The notes: generated by a model not told the origin, from the letters alone. Shown: positions 48,898 through 63,900, numbered from the stretch's first letter. The stretch: DNA of 64,000 nucleotides from Drosophila persimilis (GCF_003286085.1 NW_020825343.1:186001-250000), one strand, 5' to 3'. Translations and numbers: made by a program.

Positions 48898-50742
48898 GTA
48901 AGCGAGAAAGCCAAAGCGCTCTCCTCAACTTGTTTAGTGAATTTCCAGAGAGACAGAGAGACAGCAAGACAGAGAGATAGTTGCCAACAGATATGAAAAG
49001 ATGGATGGTAATGCTCTTGGGGAGTGCTAAAGTTGCGACAGGCGAGAGTTCGGGGGAAACAATTTGTTGAAAATACGAAAATAAATTGAATTTAAATGTT
49101 ACCTGGAAGTCGACATTTATGTGATTTTGGGGCTACTTCGAGAGTAGATATACTCGTGCACATTTAAATCATTGGTCAGCTGTAATTTTTAATAGGATTT
49201 GGTTGGGTTCCCAGGTTAATCCTCTACTTATTCCACTTTTCTTATAATTTGCTATCTAAATCCTTCAATGTTAAATATTCAATGCAAAAAGCCTCCTCCA
49301 TTCATTCTCTTGGATGTGGCTGGCTGGTTGTGTTATCAGAGACCCATTCCCCCCATTAACATGCAACAATCTGGCATTGAAGATCTGAAATATGGCCCTT
49401 CTGCCCTGCTACACATACACTCACACACAGCACAGCACAGCCATCCCAGATACCCAGATACCCATCCACCCATCTATCTTCTATTCAGAATTCATTCAGT
49501 CAAGGGCTTCTCCCACATCCTTTTCCAATAATTACGCAGAAACAACAATAACAACGGATCGGCTGGAAGAAGAATGAAAATGAAATGTAGGCAATCCCCC
49601 AGCGGACTGCATTTTTATCTTGAAGATACAGATACCCGGGGTCGGGTACACAGCCGGAGAATGTTTCGCTTGTGGTCGTTCGTTCGGCGGAGAGGGAGAG
49701 GGAGAGCGAGAGCGAGCGGGAGAGGGAGCAGGATGGGACGATACACACAAAAATAGAACGAAATGGAAAATCGGGGCATATAACAGAGGAATAACAACTA
49801 CAAAACATCAAAAGAAAAACGACGCATGGAAAATAGACAGTTTTTTTTCTTCTCTTTTGGAAAACAGATCGAAGTGTTTGTAGAGATACACAGAAAGAAG
49901 GGATCGGATCGGATCGGATCGATTCGAATCGGATGGGATGGGATCGCCGGTGCAGTCGTGATCAATAGAACGTTTGGCTCCTGCTATAGAGACCTTCCTT
50001 CCTTCTCCTTAGTCATGGGTAGCATACTCGTATCATACGCGTAAATAAACAAGGGACAGCGTACCGCAGAACGAACCCCTGCGCACTGCCGATAGCCCCC
50101 GAGAACCCCCGAGAGCTCCCGAGAACTGCCGAGAATCGGAATTGGAAATGCGGACGACCTTTCTGCCAAACGGTCGAGACGCGACGTTGATGTCCGAATC
50201 GATGAAGGAACATCAATCAATCAATGTTTTGTTTTTTGTTTTTCTTCTCCCATTCTGTTGTTTTCTGTCCACAAATTCATTGGAAATACGAGTGTATGCC
50301 GTCTCCGTACTCCCTTTTTTTCCGAGAGGGAGAGAGAGAGAGAGAGAGAGGGGGGGATCTCTACTGGCAATTGGTCTGCGCCAATTAAATGCCAGGCCAA
50401 CACTTTGAACCCTTCCTGATGAGTCGAGTCGAGACGAGACGAGAGTCTCCTTTTGCTGTTGGCCGCCAGGACGGGGGCCCCCATACACTAATTGCTTGCA
50501 GATGCACCGGGGGATTCAAAGGAAACCTCCAAAGGCACACCGAAGCATGCAACTTCAAAGAAAGCAGCCAGCAGCAGGCACAGCCACAGCCACAAAAATT
50601 CGATGAGCCAGAGAGGCAGGAGTTAAAGGAAGAGCCCAAGAGAGGGAGAGCGAGAGAGAGAGAGAGAGAAAAATGAAAATAAAGCGAATTGAAATGCCGA
50701 CGCCGTTTAAAAACAACGTACGAACATTTCTTACCTGTTGCA

Positions 50743-50821
50743 GGCAAAGGCAAAGGTAAAGGTAAAGCCATAGGTAAACGTAAACGTAAACGCAGAGAGA
50801 GGTAAAGGTAAAGGTAAAGGC
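50743..50821 (+). repeat. GGTAAA-type hexamer array in nkd intron 1
   Basis: A run of GGCAAA, GGTAAA and CGTAAA hexamers with one GA interruption spans 79 bases. Confidence 0.85.
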
Positions 50822-52486
50822 AGCTGCTACGAGGCCAAGACCGACGGACGGACCGATGGACGGACCGATGGACAGACCGACTCTCATACACAAAAACCTT
50901 TTAAAACCCTCACGTTGATAAAACAACAACAACAAGAGGCTGAGCCGCCGCCGCCGCCGCCGCAAGCAAAAATAATAATAACTGAGCCGAGGCGGCAGGC
51001 GGCAGAGTCGGCAGAGTCGTTGCAAGCTGCTGCTCCGACTCGATTCCCCATCCCCCATCTCCAGCTCCACCATCCCATTCCATCCATAGCCACATCCACA
51101 TCCACATCCCAACCAGTTCCGCGGCCCGGCCAACTATGCCAAACATCTCCACGGCGGCGGCGGCGGTGGCGGCCATACACAAAAGCGGTTTTTAGAGACG
51201 GAACGACGATCGACAGATGGACAGATGGACGGACGATCCAGCGAGCCAGCGATCCAGCGAGCCAGCGAGTGTATGTACGTTGTTTTGTATCTTTGAGATA
51301 CACACCGCGCGCGGCTTTGCCGCAGCTCGCGTTGAGTGCCCTGCTGCTGCCGCTGCCTTCGGATCGGATCGGATGCTGTGAATGCGGCGGTGCGGCCTCA
51401 GCCAAACTGCGCTTTGCGCTCTGTTCAAAAGATGCGCTTTTCGCTTTGAGGCGCGGCACCAGAGGCCGTCCCCACAGTGGGACAAAAGACACACGACAAG
51501 AGAGTCTTGGTGTGTGTGCATGTGTGTGTTTAAATGGGGATTATCAGAGATACTTATACTCCAAATACGAGAGCTGGAAATAGAGAGGGATTTCAAGGGA
51601 ATTTACGTAGAGTCTTAGGAACTCAAAGAAGTGCTTTTTGAATCGGAAATACACCCTTATTTGCATAAAATATTCAGTTTTTAATGACAAATATTAAAAT
51701 TAGTTTAAAAAAAATGTTGAATTAAACATAAATGTATTTAAAAGTCTTTTTGTTACGGCCCATATTTAATAAAAAATTAAAAACATTAAAAAAACAAAAA
51801 ATTATGTTAACTAAAAAAAAATTGTAATTTTTGTAATGAATGAAGTTTATTTATTTGAAATAAGAACAAATATTAAAATCAATTAATATCATATTAAAAT
51901 TAAAATTTGAAAGCACTTTGTTTTCAAAATTTCCACTCTCTACAAATTGTGTTTAAATTACAAAAATAAAATAGCGATTATAAGCTTGGAAAAGCGCACT
52001 CGAAAATGAAGCATCCTCCTCCTCCTCCGCCCCTCCCCCCAATCGAACTTGTGCCCACTGTGCCGCCTCGAATGCGGGTTTCACAACTTTTGCCTTGGCT
52101 TTTCTTCGCGTTGCTGTTTCTGTTGGTGTTGTTGCTGTTGTGGTGTTGTGCTGTTGCCTTCTGCTGTTATTATAATGGTTGTTGTTGGTATTATTATGGT
52201 TGTTGTGAATTACGGTAGAAGGCAACAGGCGAATCGCGTTGGCTGTGCTCTGACAGGCCGCCGCCATACACTCGCGACTTGAACTCGGTTTGGCGGGAGC
52301 AGGGGCTCTGGGCGGTGGGGAGAGGAGAGGAGAGGGACCTCCTCAAGCTGCAACTTCCAACTTTGACTCTGGACGATTTTTGTTGTTGGTTGCTGCTGAT
52401 CCACCGCAAAAGAGTGGACATGCATCCGTAGAGTGGGGCCAATAGCCTGGTATAAGCAATTTTCGTAATATTAGCCAGGAAGTTGC

Positions 52487-52524
52487 CGTTCGAGCGTTCA
52501 AGCGTTCAAGCGTTCGAGCGTTCG
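52487..52524 (+). repeat. CGTTCRAG octamer array
   Basis: Five consecutive octamers alternate CGTTCGAG and CGTTCAAG, the last one diverged. Confidence 0.85.
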
Positions 52525-53088
52525 CCTTTTCGTTGACATGCCAGCGACCCTATATGGTGTTCGGCTCTTGGCTCTGTTTTGGTTCGAATCGGAACGGGCT
52601 TCGACAGCAGGACTGGTTTTCGGAGGCCGAAACAATGCTCCTCCTGCCTTGGCCGCCTGCCGCCTGCCGCCTTGTGCCAAAAGATAAAAAGCTGTTAGCT
52701 CGTAGCTTCTGCATTTCTGCAGCTCCAGCAGCAGCATCCAGCTGGGAGGCAGGGTCGTCAGGGCGAAGAGGGGGCTTCAAGATATATGTAATGACTTTTG
52801 AGGTTTTTGTTTTGGTCCGTCGGCGGCAGTGGCAGCGGCAGCGGCAGCGGCTTATGTTTTGGTGCCGTGTTTTGTGTTGATTTAGCAATTGGCTTTTGAG
52901 GCTCTGGCCTTCCTGGCCAGCAAGCCTTCTTCTTGGAATTCTCGTACTCCTTTCTTTTCTTTGAAAGACCCATAACTTCTAGCCTATATGTAAATTGTAA
53001 GCCCAAACAACAACAGAGCAGAGTAGAGTAGAGGAAGCACAGAGGAAATACAGAGGAAATTTCTGGGGAAACGATACACAAAGCAAAG

Positions 53089-53114
53089 CAAAACAAAACA
53101 AAACAAAACAAAAC
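53089..53114 (+). repeat. (AAAAC)n pentamer array
   Basis: About five AAAAC units are preceded by AAAGC units. Confidence 0.85.
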
Positions 53115-54625
53115 ACACACCAGCGAATACTTGTGGCAGTGCTTTTTGGGTTTCCAATAAATGTGATGGAAGAACCGTGTTTTGGATCCCCCCAGTTGGT
53201 GCTTCTTCTTTGCAAAATGTATGGGGGGCTGCGGGCTACGGGCTACGGGTGTAAGAGTGTATGTCGGCGGTACCTCTGACGTCTGATTGATAAGGCGAAC
53301 TCCACTTTCCGTCTTATCTTAATAATATTTAATGCACGGCAGGGCGGGGCAGGGCGGGGCAGGGCGGTGAACGGTGGAACGGTGGATCGGTGAACACTCG
53401 TAGCCAAGTAGAGTGTCCGACTACTCGGGTCGTAGGAATACTCGTAGTTTGTGTATAGTGAAAATGAAATTGAAAATAATACAAAACGCTTTGTCGGTCA
53501 TTAGCTTTGAGTGGACGCCGCCACTGGCACCGCCACAGTGACAGCCACAGCCACAGCGACACATCGGCCTTTGCCTCTTCGATCCCCCCCACCCCCCACC
53601 CCCCTCTTCGTTCCGCTTCTCATTTGGTATTTTCGTATTTATTTTTTTTTTTGTATTTTGGGGATCGCCGCGTCATATGTGCGCTTGGGATCGGGTCGGG
53701 TTTTCGGTTTGGTTTGGTTTTTATTATGTCAAAGCGTAAAAGCCGCCAAACATGTGGGCCCCACGAGTGGGTGTGTGTGCGCGAGTATCTGTGTTTTGCT
53801 TTGAGTGAAAATTAGTCTGGGAAACGGCCCCCCACTAAACAGAAATCAAGGGGTTTTCCTGGCAGGAGAGAGGATATTATTAAACATATTTAACATTAAA
53901 GAGAACCCTTATAAATAGTAAATTCTAGTAGAAAATATAGGTACATCCGTTCTGTCTTCATATTCAAGGATTGATTCATATAAAAGGACTAACAATACCC
54001 TCATTCTAGTGATTAAATACCACTCGAATTGTGCCTGCTGGGAGCACTGTCAGCCACTATATTATATAGAAATGTTCGAAATTTTGTGGAGTGGCATTTG
54101 CCAGAGGATATTCCGAGTATGTTGTGGGCAGGGGGGGGCGCGGCGTATGGTTGGGATGGCCATGCTGTTGGTGGAGATAAAACAAAAGGCGGCTAACAAA
54201 CAGAAACCAGAGCAAACCGAGAGCCCCAACACTGACAACAAAAGCGTACTATCAATGGGTGTCTGTATCTGTGTGTGTGTGTGTGTGTTGGCATTCGGGT
54301 GTCGTGTCTGTCGTCTGCACACAGACACTTTCCGCTTTTGAAGTGGCTTTTAATTGATAAAAAGCAGAAAAAAAGGCGAAAAGAGAATAAACCGTAAACC
54401 GTAAACCGTACGGGCATTACACATACGCCATGGTGGCCGTGGCAGGAAAATTGAGAGCTGATACCAGCAGCGGCAGCACCAGAGCACCAGAGCAACGACA
54501 TTGATATTAATTCCCACGCTGTTGATGCCAGAGTGCTCTCTCTCTCTATCTCTCGCTGGAATTTATTTTCGGGGCTCTCCCCATCCACCACGTAGTTAAA
54601 TGATAAAAACGTGTTGCACCCCCCG

Positions 54626-54640
54626 CCCCCCCCCCCCCCC
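54626..54640. repeat. C15 homopolymer
   Basis: Fifteen consecutive C follow a C5-G interruption; the length may be affected by assembly error. Confidence 0.8.
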
Positions 54641-55807
54641 ACTCCCTACCCAAATCAGAATGGGTGCGGAATGCAGGAGGGGGCCTGGGAGGGAGAGCTA
54701 AGTGCTTCTGGGAGCGAAAATAGATAATGGATGGCTCTCGACGGGATGCTACAGATTGCCAATGGCACTGGATATCCACTTCCACTACGAGTGGAACATT
54801 TTGAAGGTTTCTTTGTTTTTAAGCGGGGTCCAAAATTGCGTAGAAAATTCACTCGAAAGAAATAATTCCACCAGAAATTGCAACACATTTCTCACACGAC
54901 GAAAAACCATTTCCAGACAGAAGTACAAAATTAAACTGTAAATTTTTGCCGGCATTTGGCAATTTATAGAAAATTTTCCAATTGTGATTATTGATTATTC
55001 ATTTCCTTCCATCGAGCGAGCGTCGGCTTTCCACTTCAGGCTTTCAGCCGCACCTACAATTTCGATTTCGATTTGCTGGATTGCCTAACCAAGTCTGTGC
55101 CTCTCTCTCTACCTCTACCTCTACCTCTCCCTGTTGTCCCTTCTTCTTCGCCATTTCCTCACGGATTGAGGTTAATGTTGAGGTTGGGAGTCGTCTGTGG
55201 AGTTGCTCTTACACCGCCTCCTACTCCGACTCCGACTCCGACTCCGACATCATCATCATCATTGAAATGGTAAATTGGACTGCAGAATTTTGGTATTGGA
55301 ATTGCTGGGATTGTACTCGCATACTCGTATTGTTGTTGTTGTGCCATTTTGCCATTCCCTCTGTTTAGTTTTTTTTGTGTTGGGTATTGTGTGGCATGGT
55401 GGGAGGTGGGGGGTTAGGGGGAGGGTGGGGGCAATCATAACGGGTCGCTTGTTAACATGCTACATTAAATTTTTATCAAGAGCCATGGCAACAGCCATCA
55501 GCCTCCATTCCTCCGCTGCTGCCTCTGCCCAGCATAAATATCATAAATATCTAAAATAATGATGTTGTTTGTTGCTCTCCCTCTCCCTCTCTGTCTCTGT
55601 CGCTGTCTCGATATTACTATGATTATTGGGGAACTGGGGCTGCAATGTAGCATGATTAACACAATCCCTGTGTGGCACTGTGCGGCCCTGTGTGGCACTG
55701 TGTGGCAGGGAGAAGAGAAACAATCAACCCAAATAGAACCTAAAAGCATTGAGCCGAAACCCTCACATACTCGTACATTACAAATAATCATCATCATCAA
55801 CAATGGA

Positions 55808-55827
55808 CCCCCCCCCCCCCCCCCCCC
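55808..55827. repeat. C20 homopolymer
   Basis: Twenty consecutive C, an unusually long C run for Drosophila DNA. Confidence 0.8.
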
Positions 55828-56205
55828 AGTCAGAGATACTTTTGTATCTTGTGGGTGTGGTCAAAAAAACAACAACAAAAAGCTGGCAGGGCACTGCCAG
55901 AGGAAAGAGGGAAAACTTTCATTAAATGAAGAGCCACTGATCGCTCTCTCTCGCTCTCTCTCCAATGGATTATTGGATCATTGGATCGTACATATATCAT
56001 AGAATATTACTGCACTGCAAAAGCCACAAGAAAGTACGAGCATCCTATGGATAGCTCGTTAGCAGAAGTTCAGGACGAAGTAAATGTTCGGAAATAATGA
56101 AATATTACTATGATTTATATAATATTTATTGCACAAAAGCCAAACCATAACAACAACAATAAACATAATGACAAACAAACGGCACACTGGAACACGTACA
56201 CATGC

Positions 56206-56236
56206 GGATACACGGATACACGGATACACGGATACA
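56206..56236 (+). repeat. GGATACAC octamer array
   Basis: Four consecutive GGATACAC-type units in nkd intron 1. Confidence 0.85.
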
Positions 56237-59200
56237 CATGTTAATGTATTTATGAAGTTGAAGTTTGCTGTGTGCAGCGGCACGCCACTGACGAAAAGTT
56301 TTAATCGCTTCGAGGGGGGGAAGGGGTCGTAGATCCATTTTGGTGGTGCCTGGAGGGGGGGAGGGCGGTGACTTTATCATACATTCAACTTGGGGCTATG
56401 GCTATCGGCCGAACAACGTCATAAATTTGTAGCGCCAATTAATCACTTTGCCACAGAGAGTGCCTGCCATCCAACCCGGAGGGGTAGAGGGTGGAAAGGG
56501 GCGAGGGGAGGTGGTGCCACGGGAAAAAGTTTTCCGTTTGACTGCATTGCAGTGCAGTCTATTGAATAATTGATGATGCATCTTGCAGATACATTTAAAG
56601 CGAGGGGCAAACAAAAAAACAACAACAGACAAAAACAAAACGAATGCACACAAAACGTATATAAATATTGCACATACATAAATACACATGTACATATGTA
56701 TATATACATATATGCATGAATGTGTGTGTGTATGATGTGATATGCCAACAACAAGCTGTCAATTTCAATTCATTAAAGTAGTGTGGGAAAAAAAACAGCA
56801 ACAAGTTGAGATACAGCCACGTACAGGAACAGGCACACGCACACGCACAGATACAAAAGTATCTGGGGTAATGAGCAGCAAGAGGGAGAATTATTTTTAC
56901 AGATATATTTTTTTTTTTTTTAAAAAAGGATTGCGTGCCTGTGAATTAATGAGGAAACGCCAGGAAACGAGCCACTGCCTCTCTCTGAAATGATAAAAAA
57001 CCAAAACCGAGAGGGTTCTCTTATCAAACAGAAGCCCAGCAATTTTTATGGCTTTGACAAATGCCGAGAGCGGGACAGACGGATCCATCTGGTGCGAGTA
57101 TCTGGTGGGGTACATCTGGTACATCTTTTTCCCAAGAATTTTAAGTGTTATTTATGTTTGTACAGTTAATTTGCATCCCATTGATGTCGGGACCGGACCC
57201 GAAAAAGAAGAAAGGAACACTACGCTGAAAGGGTTGCAGGAGAAAAAGGTTCAAAAGATATTTTATGCGTACATAATTAATACTTGAGCAACGCCATGCC
57301 ACGCCATGCCACTGCTCTGCTCTGTTCTGAGATGTGCGGGCGGTGGCTGGTGCGTTGTGCGGGGTGCGGGGTGCGGTGTTAAGCGGCTTTGAGCCTAAAC
57401 GGAAATGTGGCACGAAAAATTCCTCGAATACCAAACCCAAGACCCTCCGCTGCTCACCGCTCACCGCTCAGCACTCCTCTCTCTCTCTTTGGTCATTGTT
57501 TCCCCTAAGCTGGCATTAAATTTTCATGGTTTAAACAGCGGCACGAAATAGGCTTAGGTTTCGATGGCCGAGATGCTGCGATGCTGTTGTTGCTGTTGCT
57601 GTTGCTGTTTTCATCATCATCGGAGCTGTGTTTTTCACTTGAATTTCTGTCGGCGGCCATATAATTAAGGTGCAAACGGCAAAAATATGAGTGCAACGCA
57701 ACACTTTGTGGCCCCAGTTCGGGGTCCGAAAGGAGAAAGAGAACCAGCAATTTGCCATGGCCCAGACTCTCGACTCAGCCGACTCGAACCGACTCGGGAC
57801 CTCGCTATCGGACCTCAAGACTCGGAGCGACCTCAAAGCTCCTCCGATGATGCTGCCATGATGCTCATTAAAAAGCCACGTATACGTATACGTACACGTT
57901 TTATGTGTACGGGTTGTGTGTGTGTGTGTGTGTATATAAAACCTGACCAACAAATTGAAGTTGGTAGGTTAAAGGGGGGAGGGCCATACCCATGCCGTGC
58001 CCCAAAAGTGCTACAGTTAATGGGCAGCAAAAAGAGTCCTGGGTCCTCGACTTCCTCGACTCTGTGTCGTGTCTGTGTTAATTTGATATGCTGCAGGCTG
58101 TCCAAGAAGAAGGGACCTCAAAGGTACAGGAGGGTGGAAGGGTGGGCGGGGATGGCGGGGAGGAGTACAGGGACTGGGAGCCATCTGTCATGGCCTCGGT
58201 GCGGAGTTATGGCTAGGCGATGGCGCTGTTCTCATTATTTTTTGTGGCTTATTTGATGAATGGTGTGCGTTTGGAATGGCAGCGGGTGAAAGTGGAAATT
58301 TCGAAATTAAAAGAACGCTATAAATAATATTAGAGATGGTTCTCTGCTAAGCCCACCTCGTAATTAGATACGAGTGCGAGTATCTGCTCTGCAAACATTT
58401 AATGCAATTTATTTTATTTAATTAGTTTTTGGCCGAAAGTTTCTTTTTCATTTGTTCTTTTTTCTTTTTGTTGGGCAGGGTATTATGTGTCTGTCTGTAC
58501 GTTGGCCACAAAATTGCTACTGGCTCCTTCCAACTGGCCCCCCCCCCCCACCAGATTGTCGCCAGACAAAATAGTCGTAATATTCCACGAATAATATTTG
58601 CTGGGAAGCTTTGGCGCTGCTTTTGGCTGTGGCAGTGCCTGTGGTGGTGGCTGTGGCAGTGGCTGTGGCTTTTGGCCATAATTCACTTCACAGGCGACTG
58701 GCAACAACATGGTTTTGACGTTTATGAATTGATCATTATGCAAAATTATGATTTGTAGCGTTCAAATTACAAATTTGTTACATATTCTTTTCGGCTCCGC
58801 CCTGCTTCGGGTGATACCGCCTGCTCCGCTGGGGGTTCCTCCGAAAAATGTTGTGCCACAAATCATTTTCCATCAGTACGAGTATGTTTTTGGATCGGCT
58901 GTGCTCTCTGCTGACTTTTTTTCGCCAAACGATAAACAAGACATTCGATAGAGTAGGAGGCGGAGGACGAGGGGCAGGGGGAGATCTTGCGGGGACTGGA
59001 TGGGGTGGGATGTACGTATATTTACGCATAATTTGCATGGCCCCCATTTCAAGAATACAACAAAAATAGGCTACCAGAGGATGCCAAAAATATGCACACA
59101 GTCGTGGATCGGTTGTGTCGGGGAGGGAGGGGTTCGGGCAGGGCCCTCGTGGATTAGGGGAAATGCAATTTGTATGCTATAAAAAGATGAACTGGGAGCA

Positions 59201-60255
59201 GTCTTGACTTGTAATGAATGAAAACAGCTGAAACTGTCTCTGAAATGGGGGAAAAGATTTCTATCAAAAAGAAACCCAAATTGAATGAACTCTGAAGTAT
59301 CTCAGAAATGCGATTTACTCGTAAGATATTCGATATATCTATATACCAATAGTTTGCTTATAAACTCATCTGCTCTCTCAAGAATCGGAATTCTAGGTAT
59401 TTTTCTACCAACTTCCTTGTCCGTTCGGAACCCCTTTTATCAGAGATCTAGCGTATTTATCCTAAAAATACTTCAGCTCTTAGTCATTTCATGGCATTTC
59501 ATTCAAACTTCCAGGCAAAACATTTGCCTAATTATCATCTTGAGAGATACAGATACAAATACAGCGACAGAGATACAGGCACAGAACTGCCTGCCTGCCT
59601 GCCTCCACAGGGCCAAAGCCGAACCGAACCGAGTTCCTGGAAAACCTGACACATTGTTAGCATCTATAAAAACGTCAAGCGGAGGGCAGGCAGCCAGAAG
59701 GAGATCCGTAGGACACATGGCAGACGTTCGTTCAATCTCTTCGGGATTTGGTTTGGGATTTCATGGTAACACAGAACAGCATGACACATCCCATCCCATT
59801 CCATCCCATCCACAAGAGAACTACGATTACGGATGGCAACAGCTACAACAGCAGCGGGACAGCAGGACAGCGGGACAGAGCTAATGATGAGAGCGTCATC
59901 GTCATCGTCGTTGTCGTCGTCGTCGTCGTGTGTGTCTTGAGATCCGTTTGCCAGGAGGGTCTGGGGTCTCTGTTCCTGAGATTGTCGCCCTACTCCAACC
60001 CCAGCAATTGATTTTAATTTCCGTGTATGCGTGTGTTCCCCTGGCTGCCCCTGCATCTGAGTATCTGTGTGTGTGTGTGTGTGGCGGTAGTTAAAACTTC
60101 CGGTGCATCCAACCGCATCCACAGCTGCTCCAAAATGCGGCGCCTACGATTTGGATTCTCTTCTCTTTTGATGCTGGTCGTGGTTTGGCCTTCCTCTCGA
60201 ACTGCTTCTGGCCGCCATTAGCTCTGGTTCTATGGACTTCCGTTCCCAACACATT

Positions 60256-60286
<31 letters not shown>

Positions 60287-60971
60287 AATGACCCAACACC
60301 GTAGAGGGCAGGTGTTGCCGTTATGCCGGCATTTTGTGGTCTCAATGCGGTTGCAGGCTGCATTCTGCTTGCTGCAGGAATCGAATGAAATACTTCCCTT
60401 CCCTACACTCGAAAGGTGTGGTCCGTCTGGGGAGACAGCGTTTGATTAAAGCGAACTACATTTCAATTCGAACCGAAGGCTGCCTCTCTCTCTCTCTTTG
60501 AAAAGGTCTTATTAAGCTGATTCCCCAGATACCAGATAAGTGCTTATGGAATGGAGGAGACTCTGGGGCTGTCATTAGAAAGATGATGTGGCGTGGCGTG
60601 GCGTGGCATGGTGTGCTGTGGTGTGGTGTGTGGCAAGGGGAAAGGTAGTTCTCCGAAGTGATTGTCTTTTGTCTGAAAGAGCTCGTTTGTGATGGTTTGA
60701 TTGATGGGGCAGGATGGAAATGGAACTGGAAACTGAAGCTGTAGTTGGGGTTGGGGTCTGGGGCTTGGAGAGTGATTAGTAGGAGAGATCAGGGGAAGTC
60801 TTTGAAACACAAAAGATGATTGTGAGGCAGAGCATAAGGAATATATTGGTTGTCAGGCAATCAAAGAAAAGGCAGTGGCTTCAATGATGGATTTCTTGGA
60901 TTTTCTCAGCTTGAACCCAAAAATGAAGCACAGACTGATTTGAATAGAGCCAAAAAAAAAAGCAAACAAAT

Positions 60972-60989
60972 GGGGGGGGGGGGGGGGGG
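60972..60989. repeat. G18 homopolymer
   Basis: Eighteen consecutive G in nkd intron 1, potentially G-quadruplex forming. Confidence 0.8.
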
Positions 60990-63900
60990 CCATGGAAAAC
61001 TACCATAAATGGATCTGTGGACTGTGCTTCCTCTCTGGCTCGGGCTCGGGCTCTGGCTCCGCTCTGCCCTATTCAACTGTCATTCAGCCAGCACTTGCCT
61101 GCTGTCATTTGTAAAATTTATGGCTTGCTGTCAATGAAATGCCACCCAAAGCGTCCCATTGCCATTGTTGACACCACACCACACACACACACACACACAC
61201 AGATACAGAGATACAGCGAAGGAGCAAAAGACAGTGTCGCATAGTTGCACATATTTAGCAGCCATTTTCAATTTCATTTGTGGCACAATTTAAAATGCAA
61301 AACACATGGAACCGAACCCAACAACACAACAGAAGAACTGAACAACTGAAGAGCTCTCCGAGCGAGGACCAGGGACCGACCAGCGACAACGACAATGACA
61401 GTGACAGTCCTCCCCTGGGTATGGGATGATATGGGATGAATGGATGTCTCTCTGGGACTTTGACAAATGCCGCTGCCGTTTAGACATAGGTGCTAATGGA
61501 GGAGCCGCTGGTGGTCATCTGCTGCTCCTCCGCCGGAGGTACGCGGGCGTCGGAGTAGGGGGGTGGGGGCTGCGAGAGCTGCTCCGCGCTTATTGAAATT
61601 GATGAGCGGCCAAGTACGTGGCAGCTTAGCTGAAAATCTACCCTGACGAGACCCTGGGTCTGGCACTGGCACTGGCTCTGCCTCTGGCTCTGGCTCTCGC
61701 TTTGTGGGTCTGGGTCTGGGTCTGGGCCTATAAGCGCAACTGAGTCTCTGACTTTGACATTGATTGATTGCTCTGGCAGTGTAATTTATATGATTGTATT
61801 ACGGGGAGTACGACGAGAGAGCCACCCCTCCTCCCACTACCCCTCAACTTTGTTATTAATAGTTGCCGCCTGCCCCTGCCCCTGCCCCTGGCCCTGGCCC
61901 TGCCCGTGCCCCGGCCTCTGCCCCCTTGGCTGTGTTATTTCAACAACATTTGCTGTTGAAAATAATTTTCGTTTATAAAATATATGTGCCATGGCCCCAG
62001 CAATTCATTTTTAATGGTTCGCCGTGCAGTTTAGCGCACGGATCCCCCCCAGATCCAGTCCCTAATCCACACGGGGCACGAAGCCAGAACGAGAGGAAGA
62101 GAGAGTTTGAAAAATTGATGGGGGAATTGTTTTTCGTCGGCTGATAAGCCAACGTATAAATACTCTTTGGAGTCCGAGCCATACATCCTGCCACAGCACT
62201 CAATAGTCCTTGCAGTCCTTCCGGTGGCATACCCTTTCAGGTGCAGCCTTGGTGCGCAAATATTTCCCAATAGAATTTCAACGAGCTGCTAGTATTTTTG
62301 CATAGAATTTGATACCCAAAATATGTTGCAGCCGCAACAGGAATGACTTTGTGTGTGGATGAGTGTGGCAGCTCCAACGATAACCAGACACGTACACATG
62401 CCACAGGCGAATGCAGGCAGCAGGCAGCAGGCAGCAGCTATCTTTGCCACACCACCCCGCAACCCCCCAACCCCCCTGGCACACCATCAAGCCATTTTGT
62501 TTTGGTTTTTTCGGAGAAAATTTTGCTGCATTTTATTTATGGCTGACGTTTAGCAAAGGGAAAACGGGAAAATGGGAAAACCCGAAGCAGTGGAATGGAA
62601 AGGTGCCAAAGGGGAATTTCAAGATGATTTTTTCAATTTTTGCAGGCTGCCCAGAAAAAAGTGGCGCTCAAAATGTTTGTACTTGTTGTTGTTATTTTTT
62701 GTTTCCTTCTTTTGGTCGCTGCTGCCACTGCTGCCTCTGCTGCAACTGCTGCCACTGCCACTGCTGCTGCACTAACTTCATTAGGCATGGACGTGAGACG
62801 TGAGAGTCTTGAACTTCTGAAGGCAGTTGTTGCTATCGCATCGTGTGGCCCCCGGCGAAAGTTTAATGTCTTTTCCGGCTAATTGAGTGGCCCGGCGCAC
62901 TTGCAGACCAGACGGATGGACGGGGGCACATAAAAAGGCTCTTTGCCAAGTCATGCATCTAATTATGAGCAGGCAAAAAACACACACACACACACACACA
63001 CAGAAAAAAAGAAGAAAATTAACTTTGAAACTACCAGTACGAGGGGACGGTCCGGGATCCGTTCGGTTCGGTAGGTGGTACATATGGTATGGTCTATGGT
63101 CTATGGTCTATGGTATGGCTGCTTAAAGGCAATTAACTGTTACTTACGTTGGCATTTTCCAACCTATTAAAAACCCAACGCAAGTAAGCAGACCAGAAAA
63201 CCCATTAAAGCGAATGTGTTTTTTCAGTTAGCTCTTCCCTGAACTGCCTTTCTGATTGTTTGCTGAATGTCCAAGGATGGTAGCCAGGGGAGGGTCTTCC
63301 AGTACCAGTTTTACTGTGTCCTTATAGAGAATTGTTGCATCACTGAATCGATGGGAAATATTGATTTAGATTCGAAATGGTTGCTTGTTTTCCTTGAAAC
63401 ATATACATATATTGGAACATATAGGATTTTCAATCTTTTTGTTAGGTTATCCAAGTATTTCAAACATTATTCCCCTCACAGAACACTTAGAGAATAATGG
63501 TATAAGAATGTGTTTAAATCTAAAAGAATGTATGCGAAATATAACCGAAAAAAGAAGGGATAACGTGGGTGCTCGGGTGAGCATGTCGCAAAATACATAT
63601 TTTCATAATTTTCGCTTGATTTAAACGAGAAACATTCTCTAATTCTATCATTAGTTTTAATTAATAATAGCCCAACACACATTTCAACGAATGTCAGTGG
63701 GGCCATCTATCATAATTCTTCTGCTAATGACATTCATATCAAATATCGTAGAAAAACCAAATAGAATTCATCGATCATCCAACTGACACTATTCTATGGC
63801 CTATTGGCATTTTTCCTTCACTCTGGGGATTGGATTCTATTAGCCGGAGAACACACGCTCTTAATTAACCTAATCCGAGGGTCAGAGAGAGAGAGAGAGG

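Noticed and set aside
49268..49531. 87-codon frame in nkd intron 1 as a small nested gene
   Set aside because: There are no domains or signal peptide, and the second half is translation of a CACA-rich stretch.
50884..51492. Possible second exon of nkd in the intron
   Set aside because: The expected continuation of the split codon after KQFS was not found in any frame with a suitable acceptor, so exon 2 must lie beyond 64000.
50555..51583. Overlapping frames of 192-222 codons on both strands in nkd intron 1
   Set aside because: They arise from GCC/CAA/CGG-type repeats that happen to lack stops; competing frames on both strands argue against coding.
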